A DNA stretch of 64,000 nucleotides from Pseudomonas corrugata (GCF_001269905.1 NZ_LHVK01000007.1:248001-312000), one strand, 5' to 3'. Shown: positions 42,533 through 53,143, counted from the stretch's first letter. The notes: generated from the letters alone by a model not told the origin. Translations and numbers: made by a program.

Positions 42533-43867
42533 ATGTCCTGGAACAATCGCGTGGTCTGGTCGGAAGGCATGTTCATCGGAACGCAGCACTTCCAACAGCA
42601 CGACCGTTACCTGGAAAACCTCATCGACGCACGCAGCCGGCCCTTGTCTGCCGGCGCCTGGGGCTTTTCCGAACTGCTCATCGACCAGGGCCTGCTGGCC
42701 CAGGGCAAGCTGGCGATCATTTCGGCGCGGGGTCTGTTGCCGGATGGCACGCCTTTCAACATTCCCCAGGATGACGTGGCGCCGACCCCGCTGAACATCG
42801 ACGACAACCTGCGCGACGGCCTGGTCTACCTGGCCCTGCCGCTCAAGCGCGCCGGTGCCCGTGACACCGTGGATGAAGGTGAAGCACTGGGCGCTGCGCG
42901 CTACGTCAGCCAGGTCAGTGAAGTGCGCGACGACAACGCACCGTTTGAAAACCGTGCGCCGGTGGCCCTCGGCTCCCGGGCGTTGCGTCTGTTGACCATC
43001 CAGGACGGCATCGACGACTACGCCGCCGTTGGCGTGGTGCGCATCAAGGAGAAGCGCGCCGACCGCGCCCTGGTGCTCGACGACACCTACATCCCGCCGC
43101 TGCTGGATGTGGTCGCCTCCAAGCCGCTGGCGGCGTTTCGCAGCGAACTGCTGGGCCTGCTCCATCAACGTGGCGAAGCCCTCGCCGGGCGGGTCGTGGC
43201 GTCCGGTGCCGGTGGCGCTTCGGAGATCGCCGATTTCATGCTGCTGCAACTGGTCAACCGTGCCCAGCCGTTGATCCAGCACTTGGGCCAATTGAGCCCG
43301 CTGCACCCCGAGCGCTTCTACAGCGAGCTGGTGACGCTGGCCGGAGAGTTCTCGACGTTCACCGCGGCCGGGCGACGACCGCAGGAATTCCCGCCCTATC
43401 AGCACGATGACCTGGCGCTCAGTTTCACTCCGGTGATGCAGGCGCTGCGTGAGGCCTTGTCGATGTTGATCGACAGCAAGGCCACACCGATTCCGATTGT
43501 GGAAAAAGCCTATGGCATCCACGTCGCGATGCTGGCCGACAAGACCCTGCTCGACAGCGCCAGCTTCATCCTGGTGGTGCGCGCCGACGTCCCCGCCGAA
43601 ACCCTGCGCAGCCGCTTTGGCCAGCAGAGCAAGGTCGGCTCGGTGGAGCACATCCGCGACCTGGTCAACCTGCAATTGCCGGGCATCGGCCTGTTGCCGT
43701 TGCCGGTGGCGCCACGTCAGCTTCCGTACCACGCCGGTTCCACTTACTACGAACTGGACCGGGGCAGCGACCACTGGCAGCAACTGAGCAACTCCGGCGG
43801 CTTTGCGTTCCACATCGCCGGCCAATTCCCAGGGCTGAACCTGGCGTTCTGGGCGATCCGAGGATAA
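42533..43867 (+). CDS. tssK: TssK, T6SS baseplate-to-membrane-complex adaptor
   Basis: 444 residues opening M-S-W-N-N-R-V-V-W-S-E-G-M-F-I-G-T-Q-H-F, the invariant TssK start. It links the TssF-TssG wedge to TssL-TssM. It lies 15 bases after tssJ, with CGGAGC before the ATG, and runs straight into tssL (6 bases). Confidence 0.97.
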   Translation: MSWNNRVVWSEGMFIGTQHFQQHDRYLENLIDARSRPLSAGAWGFSELLIDQGLLAQGKLAIISARGLLPDGTPFNIPQDDVAPTPLNIDDNLRDGLVYLALPLKRAGARDTVDEGEALGAARYVSQVSEVRDDNAPFENRAPVALGSRALRLLTIQDGIDDYAAVGVVRIKEKRADRALVLDDTYIPPLLDVVASKPLAAFRSELLGLLHQRGEALAGRVVASGAGGASEIADFMLLQLVNRAQPLIQHLGQLSPLHPERFYSELVTLAGEFSTFTAAGRRPQEFPPYQHDDLALSFTPVMQALREALSMLIDSKATPIPIVEKAYGIHVAMLADKTLLDSASFILVVRADVPAETLRSRFGQQSKVGSVEHIRDLVNLQLPGIGLLPLPVAPRQLPYHAGSTYYELDRGSDHWQQLSNSGGFAFHIAGQFPGLNLAFWAIRG

Positions 43868-43873
43868 TTCGCG

Positions 43874-45178
43874 ATGAGCAACGACGATCGTACCCAGTTC
43901 ATGCCGACGCCCGGTGGTCGTGGCGCCGACCCGTTCCGCCCGGATGCCGGTCGCCCTCAACCCGCCCCCGCGCCGCTGTCGATGCCGGCCGCGCCGGTGC
44001 TGACGGGCAAGGCCCAGGGCCTCAATCCGCTGGAAAGCGCCGCCGGCCCGCTGCTGGCCCTGCTGACGCGCCTGCGCAATACCATTGCGCATCCGGCACC
44101 CGCCAGCCTGCGCGCACAACTGCTGGCCTACCTGCGCCAGTTCGAGGAGCGCGCCGAGGCTGCCGGCGTGGTACGCAACGACGTGCTGCTGGCCCGCTAT
44201 GCCTTGTGCACCGCGTTGGATGAAGCGGTGTTGAGCACGCCGTGGGGCGGCACCAGTGACTGGGGCAAGCAGAGCCTGTTGATCACCGTGCACAACGAAG
44301 CCTGGGGCGGCGAGAAAGTGTTCCAGTTGCTGGAGCATTGCCTGCAAAGTCCACGGGAGCGCTTGTACCTGCTGGAGCTGCTGTACCTGTGCATGTGCCT
44401 CGGCTTCGAGGGGCGTTACCGGGTGATGAACGACGGTCGCAGCCAACTCGAAGCGTTACGCGAACGTACCAGTGCGGTGATCCGCAGTGCCCGCGGCGAC
44501 TACGAGCGCGAGTTGTCGCCACACTGGCGCGGCGTCACCGTGGCCCGCGACCGCCTGGCGCAGTTCATGCCGCCGTGGATCGCGGTGGCCATCGGCGCGG
44601 CTTTGCTGCTGGCGCTGTTGTTCGGCTTGCGCATGAAACTCGCCTCCGATGCCGAGCCGGTGTTCAAGAACATTCATTTCCTGGGCGAGATCCCGGTGCA
44701 GACCATCGACCGCCCCGTGGTGCAGCCGAAAGTGATCGAGCGACCACGCCTGGCCGGCTTCCTGGCCGATGAAATCAGGGCCGGCCGGATCGCAGTGGAA
44801 GATGCCGTCGACCGTTCGGTGGTGACCATTCGTGGCGATGAATTGTTCGCTTCGGGCAGCGCCAGCATCAAGGACGATTTCGAGCCGTTGATGCTGCGCA
44901 TCGCCGATGCGGTGCGCAAGGTCAAGGGCCAGGTCCTGGTGACCGGCCACAGCGACAATCGTCCGATTGCCACGTTGCGCTTCCCGTCCAACTGGGCGTT
45001 GTCCGAAGCGCGGGCCCAGTCGGTGCTGCAGATCCTGTCGGCCAAGACCGGCCAGCCCGAGCGCTTCAGCGCAGAGGGCCGCAGCGACACCGAACCACTG
45101 GCGTCCAACGCCACCACGGAAGGACGTGCACGCAACCGTCGGGTTGAAATCACCGTATTGGCGGAGGGAGTCGAGTGA
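43874..45178 (+). CDS. tssL: TssL, T6SS inner-membrane protein with OmpA-like domain
   Basis: 434 residues. The N-terminal DotU domain (about 50-230) is cytoplasmic, with L-L-A-R-Y-A-L-C-T-A-L-D-E-A-V. A single membrane segment (about 234-257) leads to a periplasmic OmpA/MotB peptidoglycan-binding domain (about 310-434) with V-T-G-H-S-D-N and N-W-x-L-S-x-A-R-A. Evolved TssL with a built-in peptidoglycan anchor is usual for the H1 type. Its GTGA end overlaps tssM. Confidence 0.96.
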   Translation: MSNDDRTQFMPTPGGRGADPFRPDAGRPQPAPAPLSMPAAPVLTGKAQGLNPLESAAGPLLALLTRLRNTIAHPAPASLRAQLLAYLRQFEERAEAAGVVRNDVLLARYALCTALDEAVLSTPWGGTSDWGKQSLLITVHNEAWGGEKVFQLLEHCLQSPRERLYLLELLYLCMCLGFEGRYRVMNDGRSQLEALRERTSAVIRSARGDYERELSPHWRGVTVARDRLAQFMPPWIAVAIGAALLLALLFGLRMKLASDAEPVFKNIHFLGEIPVQTIDRPVVQPKVIERPRLAGFLADEIRAGRIAVEDAVDRSVVTIRGDELFASGSASIKDDFEPLMLRIADAVRKVKGQVLVTGHSDNRPIATLRFPSNWALSEARAQSVLQILSAKTGQPERFSAEGRSDTEPLASNATTEGRARNRRVEITVLAEGVE

Positions 45179-48100
45179 AGGCGTTTTTCAGTTTCATGAT
45201 CCGCTGGGTCATCCCGTTGCTGGGGCTGATTGCCCTGAGCCTGATCATCTGGTTCGTCGGCCCGCTGCTGGACTGGCTGGTGCCCGAAGGCCGGCGCTGG
45301 ACGTTGATCGTCCTGGTGTTCGCGGTGTGGATCGCCTACCGCGTGTTCCGCATCATCCAGGCCCGTCGTCAGGCCGCTGAAGTCATGCGCAGTCTGGCCG
45401 AGCAGACGCCACCCGACCCCACCAGCATCGCCACGGCCGAAGAACTCGAAACCCTGCGCCAGCGCATGGACGAAGCCCTGACGCTCTTGAAGAAAGCCAA
45501 GCTGGGCGGTGACGAGCGCCGTAACCTCTATGAGCTGCCGTGGTACGTGATCATCGGTCCGCCGGGTTCAGGCAAGACCACCGCGTTGGTCAACTCCGGG
45601 TTGCATTTTCCGTTGGCGGCCCAGTTGGGCGCCGGTGCGGTGCGCGGCGTCGGTGGTACGCGCAATTGCGATTGGTGGTTCACCGATCAGGCCGTCCTGC
45701 TCGACACCGCTGGACGCTATACCACCCAGGACAGCGACGCGGCTATCGACAAGGCCGCCTGGCTGGGCTTCCTGGGCCTGTTGAAAAAACAGCGGGCCCG
45801 GCGTCCGATTGACGGTGCGTTCATCGCCATCAGCCTGTCCGACCTGTTGCTGGGCAGCGACGCCGAGCGCGCCGCCCATGCAGCGGCGATCCGCCTGCGC
45901 ATCCAGGAGCTGTACACCCAGCTGGGCGTGCGTTTCCCGGTCTACCTGATGCTGACCAAGCTCGATCTGGTGCCGGGGTTCATGGAGTATTTCGACACCC
46001 TGAGCAAAGAAGAGCGCGCCCAGGTCTGGGGCATGACCTTCGCCCTTGACGATGGCAAGAGCAACGACAGTCCACTGGCGCACCTGCAAAGCGAATTCGC
46101 CGGCCTGGAGCAGCGCCTCAACGACCGTCTGGTGGAGCGCTTGCAGCAGGAGCGCGACCCGGCGCGGCGTGATCTGATCTACGGCTTCCCGCAGCAGTTC
46201 GGCGCGTTGAAGGATTGTCTGCAAAGTTTCCTCGACGGCGTCTTCAAGCCCAACGCCTTTGAAGAACGCGTGCTGCTGCGCGGTGTGTATTTCACCAGCG
46301 GTACCCAGGAAGGCAGCCCGATCGACCGGCTGATCGGTTCCATGGCCCAGAGCATGAATCTGGACCGCCAGCACCTGGCGCGCCAGACCGGCACCGGGCG
46401 CAGCTACTTCATCGAGAAACTGTTCACCGCCGTGGCTTTCGCCGAGCGCGGGCTGGTGGGCGTCGATCCGAAAGTCGAGCGTCGGCGCAAATGGATCGCC
46501 CGGGGCGTGTTGGCCTCCACCGTGGTGCTGGTGTTGGTGGTCAGCACGTTGTGGTGGGTCAGTTATCGCGCCAACCAGGCCTACATCGCCCAGGTCGACC
46601 AGAAGGTTGCGCCACTGGGCCAGACCGTGCAGAACCTCAGCCCGGCCCAGCGTGATGTGCTCGCGGTACTGCCGTTGCTCAACGCCGTGAAACACCTGGC
46701 GGGCGATGCGCCGGATTGGGCCGAAGGCTTGGGCTTGTACCAGGGCGACATGCTGGAAGCCGAGTCCGGCAGTGTCTATCGCAAGTTGCTGATCGCAGTG
46801 TTCGCGCCGCGCCTGCTGACGCGCATTGAAGAACAACTGCATAGCGGCGGCAATTCGGACTTCATCTACGAAGGTTTGAAGGCCTATCTGATGCTCGCCG
46901 ACAACGAGCATTACGATGCCGACTTCATCAAGGCCTGGATCGCCCTGGACTGGGATCGCAGCCTGCCTCGCGATTTGCCGGCCGAACAGCGGCTGGCCCT
47001 GAGCGAGCATTTGCAAGCGCTGTTTGAACGTCATCCGCCTACTGCACGACTGGACCCACGGCTGATCGAAGACCTGCGCCGCCAACTGCAACAGCTGCCC
47101 GTGGCCCAGCGTGTCTACGATCGGATCAAACGGCAGAAACTGCCCGAGGGCGTCCCGGACTTTCGCATCAACGAAGCCGCCGGGCGTGACGCCGCGCTGG
47201 TGTTCAGCCGCAAGAGCGGCAAGCCGTTGGGCGAGCCGTTGAGCGGGTTCTTCACCGTCAAGGGTTACCGCCAGGGCTTTTTGCTCACCAGCCTGAGCCA
47301 GGCCGGCACCCTGGCCGAAGAGCAATGGGTGCTGGGTCACGAAGGGGCCGATCAGCAGAACGTTGCCAGCCTGGCCGCCGATGTGCGCCGGTTGTATTTC
47401 CAGGACTATCAGCGTCAATGGGACGCCTTGCTCGCCGACATCGATTTCGTGCCGATCACCAGCGTCGCCCAGGCCGCCGATGTGCTTCGGGTGATTTCCG
47501 GGCCGACCTCGCCGTTGAAGAAGCTGTTGGTGGCGGTGGCGAAGGAAACCGACCTGCAACAGGACGAACGCCTGCTGGCCGCCCAAGGCGCTCCGGTGGA
47601 GGGCGGCGTGGACAAGCTCAAGGAGCGCCTGGGCAGCTTGCTCGGCCAGGAGCAGTCCACGCAAAACGCACCGCAGGCCAGCGATGATCCAGTCACGGCA
47701 CACTTTGCCGAGCTCAACAGCATTGTCAGCAAGAACGACGGTGAACCGGCCGCTATCGATGGTCTGCTGGCCGACATGAACGCGCTGTATGTTCAGGTCA
47801 GTGCCATGGTCGGGGCCAGCGGCGATGCCTTGCTCGGCGAGGCCAAGAACCAGGCCGCGGCGGCTGCCACCCGGGTCAGCCTCAACGCCGAGCGGCAACC
47901 GCCGTTGGTGCAGGGACTGGTCAAGTCAGTGGTCAACTCCACCACCAACAGCATGATGGGCGGGGTGCGCAATCAACTGAACGCCGCCTGGACCAGCGAA
48001 GTGGTGAACATCTACCGTCAGTCCCTGGCCGGGCGTTATCCGATGTCGCCGGGCAGTGCGCGGGACGCAACCCTCGATGACTTCGGCCAGTTCTTCGGCG

Positions 48101-48675
48101 TCGGCGGGGTGATGGACAACTACTTCCGCAAGTACCTGCAACCCTACGTCGACACCTCCACACCAACCTGGCGCTGGCAGCCGGGCGCGGCGCAGAAGCT
48201 CGGCATTGCCCCTGGCGTGTTGCAGACCTTCCAGCGCGCGGCGAGCATCCGCGATGCGTTCTTCCGTTCCGGCGGCACCCAGCCGATGGTGCGCTTCGAG
48301 CTCAAGCCGGTGGCGATGGATTCGACCATCACCCAGTTCCTGCTCGATCTCGATGGCCAGCAGTTGAGCTACGACCACGGCCCGAGCCGGCCGACCGCCA
48401 TGCAATGGCCGAATCCGGGCAGCATCGGCGTGGTGCGGATCTCGATCATGCCGCCGTCGTCCAGCGGTCGTTCCGGCATCACCCTGGACGGCCCGTGGGC
48501 CTGGTTCCGGCTGCTGGAGCAGTCGGACCTGACCGCTGGTAACTCGCCGGACCGCTTCAACCTGCGGCTGCGGGTCGATAACGCCAGCGTTTCCTACGAG
48601 TTGCGGGCCAACAGCGCCTTCAACCCGTTCAAGAGCCGCGTGCTCAGCGGCTTCAGCCTGCCGGAGCGGCTATGA
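45175..48675 (+). CDS. tssM: TssM (IcmF), T6SS inner-membrane scaffold
   Basis: 1166 residues from GTG 45175, overlapping tssL by four bases. Two N-terminal membrane segments (about 5-30 and 40-60) precede a cytoplasmic domain with Walker A G-P-P-G-S-G-K-T-T near 127-135. A third segment (about 443-465) leads to the large periplasmic region, ending in the IcmF C-terminal domain that binds TssJ. Forms the trans-envelope channel with TssJ and TssL; the intact Walker A suggests nucleotide use. Confidence 0.97.
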   Translation: MKAFFSFMIRWVIPLLGLIALSLIIWFVGPLLDWLVPEGRRWTLIVLVFAVWIAYRVFRIIQARRQAAEVMRSLAEQTPPDPTSIATAEELETLRQRMDEALTLLKKAKLGGDERRNLYELPWYVIIGPPGSGKTTALVNSGLHFPLAAQLGAGAVRGVGGTRNCDWWFTDQAVLLDTAGRYTTQDSDAAIDKAAWLGFLGLLKKQRARRPIDGAFIAISLSDLLLGSDAERAAHAAAIRLRIQELYTQLGVRFPVYLMLTKLDLVPGFMEYFDTLSKEERAQVWGMTFALDDGKSNDSPLAHLQSEFAGLEQRLNDRLVERLQQERDPARRDLIYGFPQQFGALKDCLQSFLDGVFKPNAFEERVLLRGVYFTSGTQEGSPIDRLIGSMAQSMNLDRQHLARQTGTGRSYFIEKLFTAVAFAERGLVGVDPKVERRRKWIARGVLASTVVLVLVVSTLWWVSYRANQAYIAQVDQKVAPLGQTVQNLSPAQRDVLAVLPLLNAVKHLAGDAPDWAEGLGLYQGDMLEAESGSVYRKLLIAVFAPRLLTRIEEQLHSGGNSDFIYEGLKAYLMLADNEHYDADFIKAWIALDWDRSLPRDLPAEQRLALSEHLQALFERHPPTARLDPRLIEDLRRQLQQLPVAQRVYDRIKRQKLPEGVPDFRINEAAGRDAALVFSRKSGKPLGEPLSGFFTVKGYRQGFLLTSLSQAGTLAEEQWVLGHEGADQQNVASLAADVRRLYFQDYQRQWDALLADIDFVPITSVAQAADVLRVISGPTSPLKKLLVAVAKETDLQQDERLLAAQGAPVEGGVDKLKERLGSLLGQEQSTQNAPQASDDPVTAHFAELNSIVSKNDGEPAAIDGLLADMNALYVQVSAMVGASGDALLGEAKNQAAAAATRVSLNAERQPPLVQGLVKSVVNSTTNSMMGGVRNQLNAAWTSEVVNIYRQSLAGRYPMSPGSARDATLDDFGQFFGVGGVMDNYFRKYLQPYVDTSTPTWRWQPGAAQKLGIAPGVLQTFQRAASIRDAFFRSGGTQPMVRFELKPVAMDSTITQFLLDLDGQQLSYDHGPSRPTAMQWPNPGSIGVVRISIMPPSSSGRSGITLDGPWAWFRLLEQSDLTAGNSPDRFNLRLRVDNASVSYELRANSAFNPFKSRVLSGFSLPERL

Positions 48676-49325
48676 GTACACCGGGTTTCTATGGAAAGTT
48701 GGCCAGCCGTGGGGATTTTGTCAGCCGTGGCTTGCCCCAGAGTTTTATCGGTCCGTGGGACTCGTGGCTGGCGGCCGGCTTGCTCGCCAGCCAGACCAGC
48801 CTCGGCGAGCGTTGGCTGGACGCCTATCTGGTCAGCCCGCTGTGGCGCTTCATGGTCGCCCCTGGAGTGTGCGGGCCGGACGCAGCGGTTGGAGTGGTGA
48901 TGCCGAGCATCGACCGGGTCGGGCGTTATTTTCCGCTGACCGTCGCGGTGCTGCTGGAGCCCGACGCGGACCCTGCGTCGGTGGTTGGCGGTGCGGACGA
49001 ATGGTTCGAGCGGGTGGAGAACCTGTTGCTGAGCACATTGAACGTAGAAGCCACGTTCGAGGCCTTCGGCGCGGAACTGGAAAACCTCGGCAGCCCAATG
49101 TATTTGCCACGAGTGCCCAGCAGCCGGTTTGCCAGCCTGCATCGCTTCGATGCCACTGAGCCGCAGCGGCGCATGAGCGCTCTGGCCGAGTCGGCCTGCG
49201 AAGGTGCCAGCTTGTGGTGGGGTCAGGGTTCGGAGCGCATCGCGCCCGGTTTGATGCGCTGCCAGGGCCTGCCGGCCGCTGCTGACTTTGCGCAATTTTT
49301 GCTCGGCCAAGAAGGTGTTGTGTAG
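48672..49325 (+). CDS. tagF: TagF, T6SS post-translational repressor
   Basis: 217 residues; ATG 48672 overlaps the tssM stop (ATGA). Opens P-G-F-Y-G-K-L-A-S-R-G-D-F-V-S-R, the signature of the TagF/ImpM family. In P. aeruginosa TagF holds the H1 system off in a route separate from the PpkA-PppA cycle, through Fha. Here it is a stand-alone protein, not fused to PppA as in some bacteria. Confidence 0.94.
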   Translation: MSTPGFYGKLASRGDFVSRGLPQSFIGPWDSWLAAGLLASQTSLGERWLDAYLVSPLWRFMVAPGVCGPDAAVGVVMPSIDRVGRYFPLTVAVLLEPDADPASVVGGADEWFERVENLLLSTLNVEATFEAFGAELENLGSPMYLPRVPSSRFASLHRFDATEPQRRMSALAESACEGASLWWGQGSERIAPGLMRCQGLPAAADFAQFLLGQEGVV

Positions 49326-50057
49326 ATGCGTCCAAGTGCTGGGAAAGCCTGCAAGTCTGCAAGCAAGAGCCATGTCGGCATGGTCCGGCAGGTTAACGAA
49401 GACGCATGTCTGGACCTGCCGGAGAACGGCCTCTGGGTGGTCGCCGATGGCATGGGCGGGCACGCGGCGGGCGACTACGTCAGCAGCCTGATCGTCGACA
49501 GCCTGCGCAACATTGCCGTGGGTCGTTCGCTGGACGAATACGTCGCGGCTCTGCAAAGCGACCTGCAGCGGGTCAACGCCGCTGTGCGTGAAGAGACCGC
49601 CAACCGTGGCGTGACCATGATGGGCAGCACCGTGGTGGTACTTGCCGTCCGTGACCTGCGCGGCATGTGCCTGTGGGCCGGCGACAGCCGCTTGTATCGC
49701 CTGCGCGATGGCGTGCTGGAAGGCATCTCCCGGGATCACAGCTACGTCCAGGACCTGCAGGACAGCGGCCTGCTCAGCGAAGCCGAGGCCCGGGTGCATC
49801 CGCGGGCCAACATCGTCACCCGCGCCATCGGCGTCGAGGCGCAGTTGAACGTGGCGATGACCGAGCTGCTGCTGGTGCCGGGCGACAGCTACCTGCTGTG
49901 CAGCGACGGGCTGACCAAGACTGTCGAAGATGAAGAAATCCGCGAAGTGCTGAGCCACGACGAACCGGGCGAAATCGCCAGCAGCCTGGTCTCCCTGGGC
50001 CTGATGCGCGGTGCCCCGGACAACATCACCGTGGTGGTTGTGAAGGTGCCGTCATGA
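49326..50057 (+). CDS. pppA: PppA, PP2C-type phosphatase of the T6SS threonine-phosphorylation pathway
   Basis: 243 residues starting directly after the tagF stop. PP2C metal-site motifs are V-R-Q-V-N-E-D (20-26), V-A-D-G-M-G-G-H-A-A-G-D (39-50) with metal ligand D41, and C-S-D-G-L-T near 196. It removes the phosphate that PpkA places on Fha and so resets the system. Overlaps ppkA by four bases. Confidence 0.96.
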   Translation: MRPSAGKACKSASKSHVGMVRQVNEDACLDLPENGLWVVADGMGGHAAGDYVSSLIVDSLRNIAVGRSLDEYVAALQSDLQRVNAAVREETANRGVTMMGSTVVVLAVRDLRGMCLWAGDSRLYRLRDGVLEGISRDHSYVQDLQDSGLLSEAEARVHPRANIVTRAIGVEAQLNVAMTELLLVPGDSYLLCSDGLTKTVEDEEIREVLSHDEPGEIASSLVSLGLMRGAPDNITVVVVKVPS

Positions 50058-53000
50058 ACCCCGTTTTGAACATCCAGATCCCCGGCTACGATATCGACGG
50101 CGAGATTGGCGAAGGCGCGATGGCCAGCGTTTACCTGGCGACCCAGCGCTCCCTGGAGCGCAAGGTGGCGCTCAAGGTCATGGCTGCCGCACTGGCCGCC
50201 GACCCGACGTTCTGCGAGCGTTTCCTGCGCGAAGGCAAGACCCTGGCACGTCTGTCGCACCCGCACACCGTCACCATCCATGACATCGGCAATGTCGGTG
50301 AGCTGTATTACATGGCGATGGAATACCTGCCCAACGGTACGCTCAAGGAGCGCATCGCCGCCGGGCTGTCGCCGGAGCAGGGCCTGATCTACATTCGCCA
50401 GATCGCCTCGGCCCTGGGCTACGCCCATGGGCTGGGCCTGGTGCACCGCGACGTCAAGCCGGCGAACATCCTGTTCCGCGCCGACGGCACGGCGGTGCTC
50501 TCGGACTTCGGCATCGCCAAGTCCCTGGACGACCGCACCCAATTCACCCAGGCCGGTTTCGCGGTGGGCACGCCAAGCTACATGAGCCCGGAACAGGCCC
50601 GGGGTCAGGACATTGATGGCCGCGCCGACCTGTATGCCCTGGGAGTGGTGCTCTACGAAATCCTCGTCGGCAAGCTGCCGTATACCGGCAACGATGCGCT
50701 GTCCACGGCGCTGGCGCACCTGACCGAACCGCTGCCGGAGCTGCCGGTGCACCATGGCCGTTACCAGGACGTGCTGCGCAAGCTGCTGGCGAAGGACCCG
50801 GCGGAACGTTTCCCGGATGCGGCGGCGCTGCTGCGGGCCCTGGACAATCTGCCTGCAGACGCGGCCGAGGCGACCCTTATCCGGCCATTGCCGCTGCCCG
50901 TGCCGCCGCAATCGAACCGCGATGACTTGGCGGGATTGACGCCGATGTCCATCGACATCCCGAGCGGCCCCGCGCAATCGCAATCACGACCTGAGCCACA
51001 ACCGAAACCAACCGCGCCACCGGTCAGCCCGCCCCAGCGGCCTGCCGCTGGGCAACCGCGCAAGACCCCGGTGTTCGCACTTGCCGCCGTCGCGGTGGCC
51101 GTGGCGTTGGCGTTGGGTGGCGCGGGGTATTGGTGGTTATCCGGTGATAGCGGCAAAACCACCCAGCAGTCGGTGGCATACACGACCTCGTCCAGTAAAC
51201 CACCGGTGAAAGCACCTGAAGCGCCTCCGGTGAAGAACCCCGAAGCGCCACCGGTCAAGCCGCCCGCGGCGGCGGAAGCCGATGGCGGTCAGCGTCCACT
51301 GTTGATGGCCGGCAAGAAAACCCTGTTCCAGCGAGTGCTCAGCAAACCGGGGGCGAAACTTGCCGCCGAACCGGGTGCCGCGCCCGGCAAGGAGCTGCCG
51401 GCGTTCTCGGTGCTGTATGTGTATCAGCGCAAAGACGTCGATGGCGGCGCCTGGGTGCGGGTCGGCGCTGCCACAGACGGGCGCAGCGACGGCTGGTTGC
51501 CGGCTGCCCAGGTCAGCGACTGGAAACAGAGCCTGGTGCTCAAGTTCACCGAACGTTCCGGTCGGGCGCCGGTGATGTTCTTGCGTCAGCCTGGTGAAGT
51601 GGAAAAGCTGCTGGCCAACCCTTCGAACGCCAAGAACGTGCTGCTCAAGGCCCAGCAGAACCACGAGGATAACCAGCAGGTGCTGGCCCTGGAACCGGCC
51701 GCCAGCGCCGTGCCGCAGAACCAGTTCTACCTGTTGCCGATTTTCGACTCTCGCGAGAGCTTTGACGAGAATGGCCAGCCGGTGCAGTTGCTCAACGTGG
51801 CCTCCATCGACCCTGGCAACACCCCTCGGGCAGCGTCCAACAACACGCCGATCCTGACCGCCAATGCCGATGCGTTCCGCACTGCTGTGGTCCTGGTGGT
51901 GGACACCACCGTGTCCATGCAGCCCTACATCGATCAGGTGCGCGACGTGGTCCATGAGTTGCAGACCCGCATCGCCGAACGCGGCGAGCTGGACAGCGTC
52001 AGCTTCGGCTTGGTGGGGTTCCGCAACAGCACCAAGAAAACCCCGGGCCTGGAATACGTCGCCAAGACCCTGATCACCCTGGAGCAGGGCCGTGACCCGC
52101 AACGCTTCCTGGACCTTGCGCGGCAGGTCAAGGCGTCAACGGTGTCCAGCCATTCGTTCAACGAGGATGCGTTTGCCGGGGTCATGGAAGCGGTGGAGGG
52201 CATGGACTGGTCCGGTTATGGCGGGCGCCTGATCCTGCTCGTTACCGACGCCGGTGCCTTGCGCAAGAACGATCCCTTTTCCACCACGCAGATGAACGAA
52301 GCCGAAGTGCGTCAGGCGGCTCTGGGCAAGCAAATCAAGATCTACGCCCTGCACCTGCTCAGCGACGCCGGCAAGAAAACCCACGCCGGTGCCCAGAGCC
52401 AATACCGCACCCTGACGGCCGACGCCAACCCGCAGATCGGTGACCTGTACATCCCCGTTGCAGGTGCGGATGTGCACAAGCTGGGCGAGCGGGTGGACGA
52501 GATCGGCTCGGTATTCGCCGACCTGGTGCACCAGGTGCGCAGCAACAAGGAACAGGCGGTTCCGCAGTTGGGCGCCGCACCGAGCCTGGCCGATAAATCG
52601 GCTGCGGTCGGCTACGCGATGCATATGGATTTCCTCGGACGCAAGGCCGCCAGCCAGGCACCGCAACTGGTCAGCGCCTGGACCGCCGACCGCGACCTGA
52701 CCAACCCGGCGCTGCCGGCGTTCCAGGTCTGCGTGATGCTGACCAAGCTGCAACTCAACGACCTGCAGCAGTCGCTGAAACTGATCGTCGACGCGGCCCG
52801 CAAGACCCAGAGTTCGCCCAAGGATTTCTTCCAGGAAATCGCCAGTGCCAGTGCTTACATGAGCCGCGATCCCTCGGCTCTGCGCAAGGGTGGCAACCTC
52901 GCCGACGGCGGGGTCCTGGGCGAATACCTCGAAGGGCTGCCGTACCGCAGCAAGTCGCTGAGCATGACCCAGGATCTGTGGCTGTCCTTGAGCGTGGCCG

Positions 53001-53143
53001 AGCAGGAAGACTTCATCGACGAGCTGGATTCGAAAATCCGCCTCTATGAAACCTTCCACAACGACCTCGCCAACTGGGTACGCTTCGGCGATGCCGAGCC
53101 GGGCGATGCCCTGTACCGCGTTCCATTGTCGACCTTGCCATGA
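50054..53143 (+). CDS. ppkA: PpkA, membrane Ser/Thr kinase activating the T6SS
   Basis: 1029 residues. Kinase domain 10-275 is complete: glycine loop G-E-G-A-M-A-S-V, K41, catalytic D133 in H-R-D-V-K-P-A-N and D151 of D-F-G, with G-T-P-S-Y-M-S-P-E in the activation segment. A Pro-rich stretch, one membrane segment (about 338-362) and a periplasmic part follow, containing a von Willebrand A domain (about 610-800) with MIDAS D-T-T-V-S. Signals from TagQRST reach the periplasmic part and turn on the kinase, which phosphorylates Fha. Confidence 0.97.
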   Translation: MNPVLNIQIPGYDIDGEIGEGAMASVYLATQRSLERKVALKVMAAALAADPTFCERFLREGKTLARLSHPHTVTIHDIGNVGELYYMAMEYLPNGTLKERIAAGLSPEQGLIYIRQIASALGYAHGLGLVHRDVKPANILFRADGTAVLSDFGIAKSLDDRTQFTQAGFAVGTPSYMSPEQARGQDIDGRADLYALGVVLYEILVGKLPYTGNDALSTALAHLTEPLPELPVHHGRYQDVLRKLLAKDPAERFPDAAALLRALDNLPADAAEATLIRPLPLPVPPQSNRDDLAGLTPMSIDIPSGPAQSQSRPEPQPKPTAPPVSPPQRPAAGQPRKTPVFALAAVAVAVALALGGAGYWWLSGDSGKTTQQSVAYTTSSSKPPVKAPEAPPVKNPEAPPVKPPAAAEADGGQRPLLMAGKKTLFQRVLSKPGAKLAAEPGAAPGKELPAFSVLYVYQRKDVDGGAWVRVGAATDGRSDGWLPAAQVSDWKQSLVLKFTERSGRAPVMFLRQPGEVEKLLANPSNAKNVLLKAQQNHEDNQQVLALEPAASAVPQNQFYLLPIFDSRESFDENGQPVQLLNVASIDPGNTPRAASNNTPILTANADAFRTAVVLVVDTTVSMQPYIDQVRDVVHELQTRIAERGELDSVSFGLVGFRNSTKKTPGLEYVAKTLITLEQGRDPQRFLDLARQVKASTVSSHSFNEDAFAGVMEAVEGMDWSGYGGRLILLVTDAGALRKNDPFSTTQMNEAEVRQAALGKQIKIYALHLLSDAGKKTHAGAQSQYRTLTADANPQIGDLYIPVAGADVHKLGERVDEIGSVFADLVHQVRSNKEQAVPQLGAAPSLADKSAAVGYAMHMDFLGRKAASQAPQLVSAWTADRDLTNPALPAFQVCVMLTKLQLNDLQQSLKLIVDAARKTQSSPKDFFQEIASASAYMSRDPSALRKGGNLADGGVLGEYLEGLPYRSKSLSMTQDLWLSLSVAEQEDFIDELDSKIRLYETFHNDLANWVRFGDAEPGDALYRVPLSTLP

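Noticed and set aside
45568..47898. 776-codon frame antisense to tssM
   Set aside because: Shadow frame of tssM; composition and lack of start signals argue against a gene.
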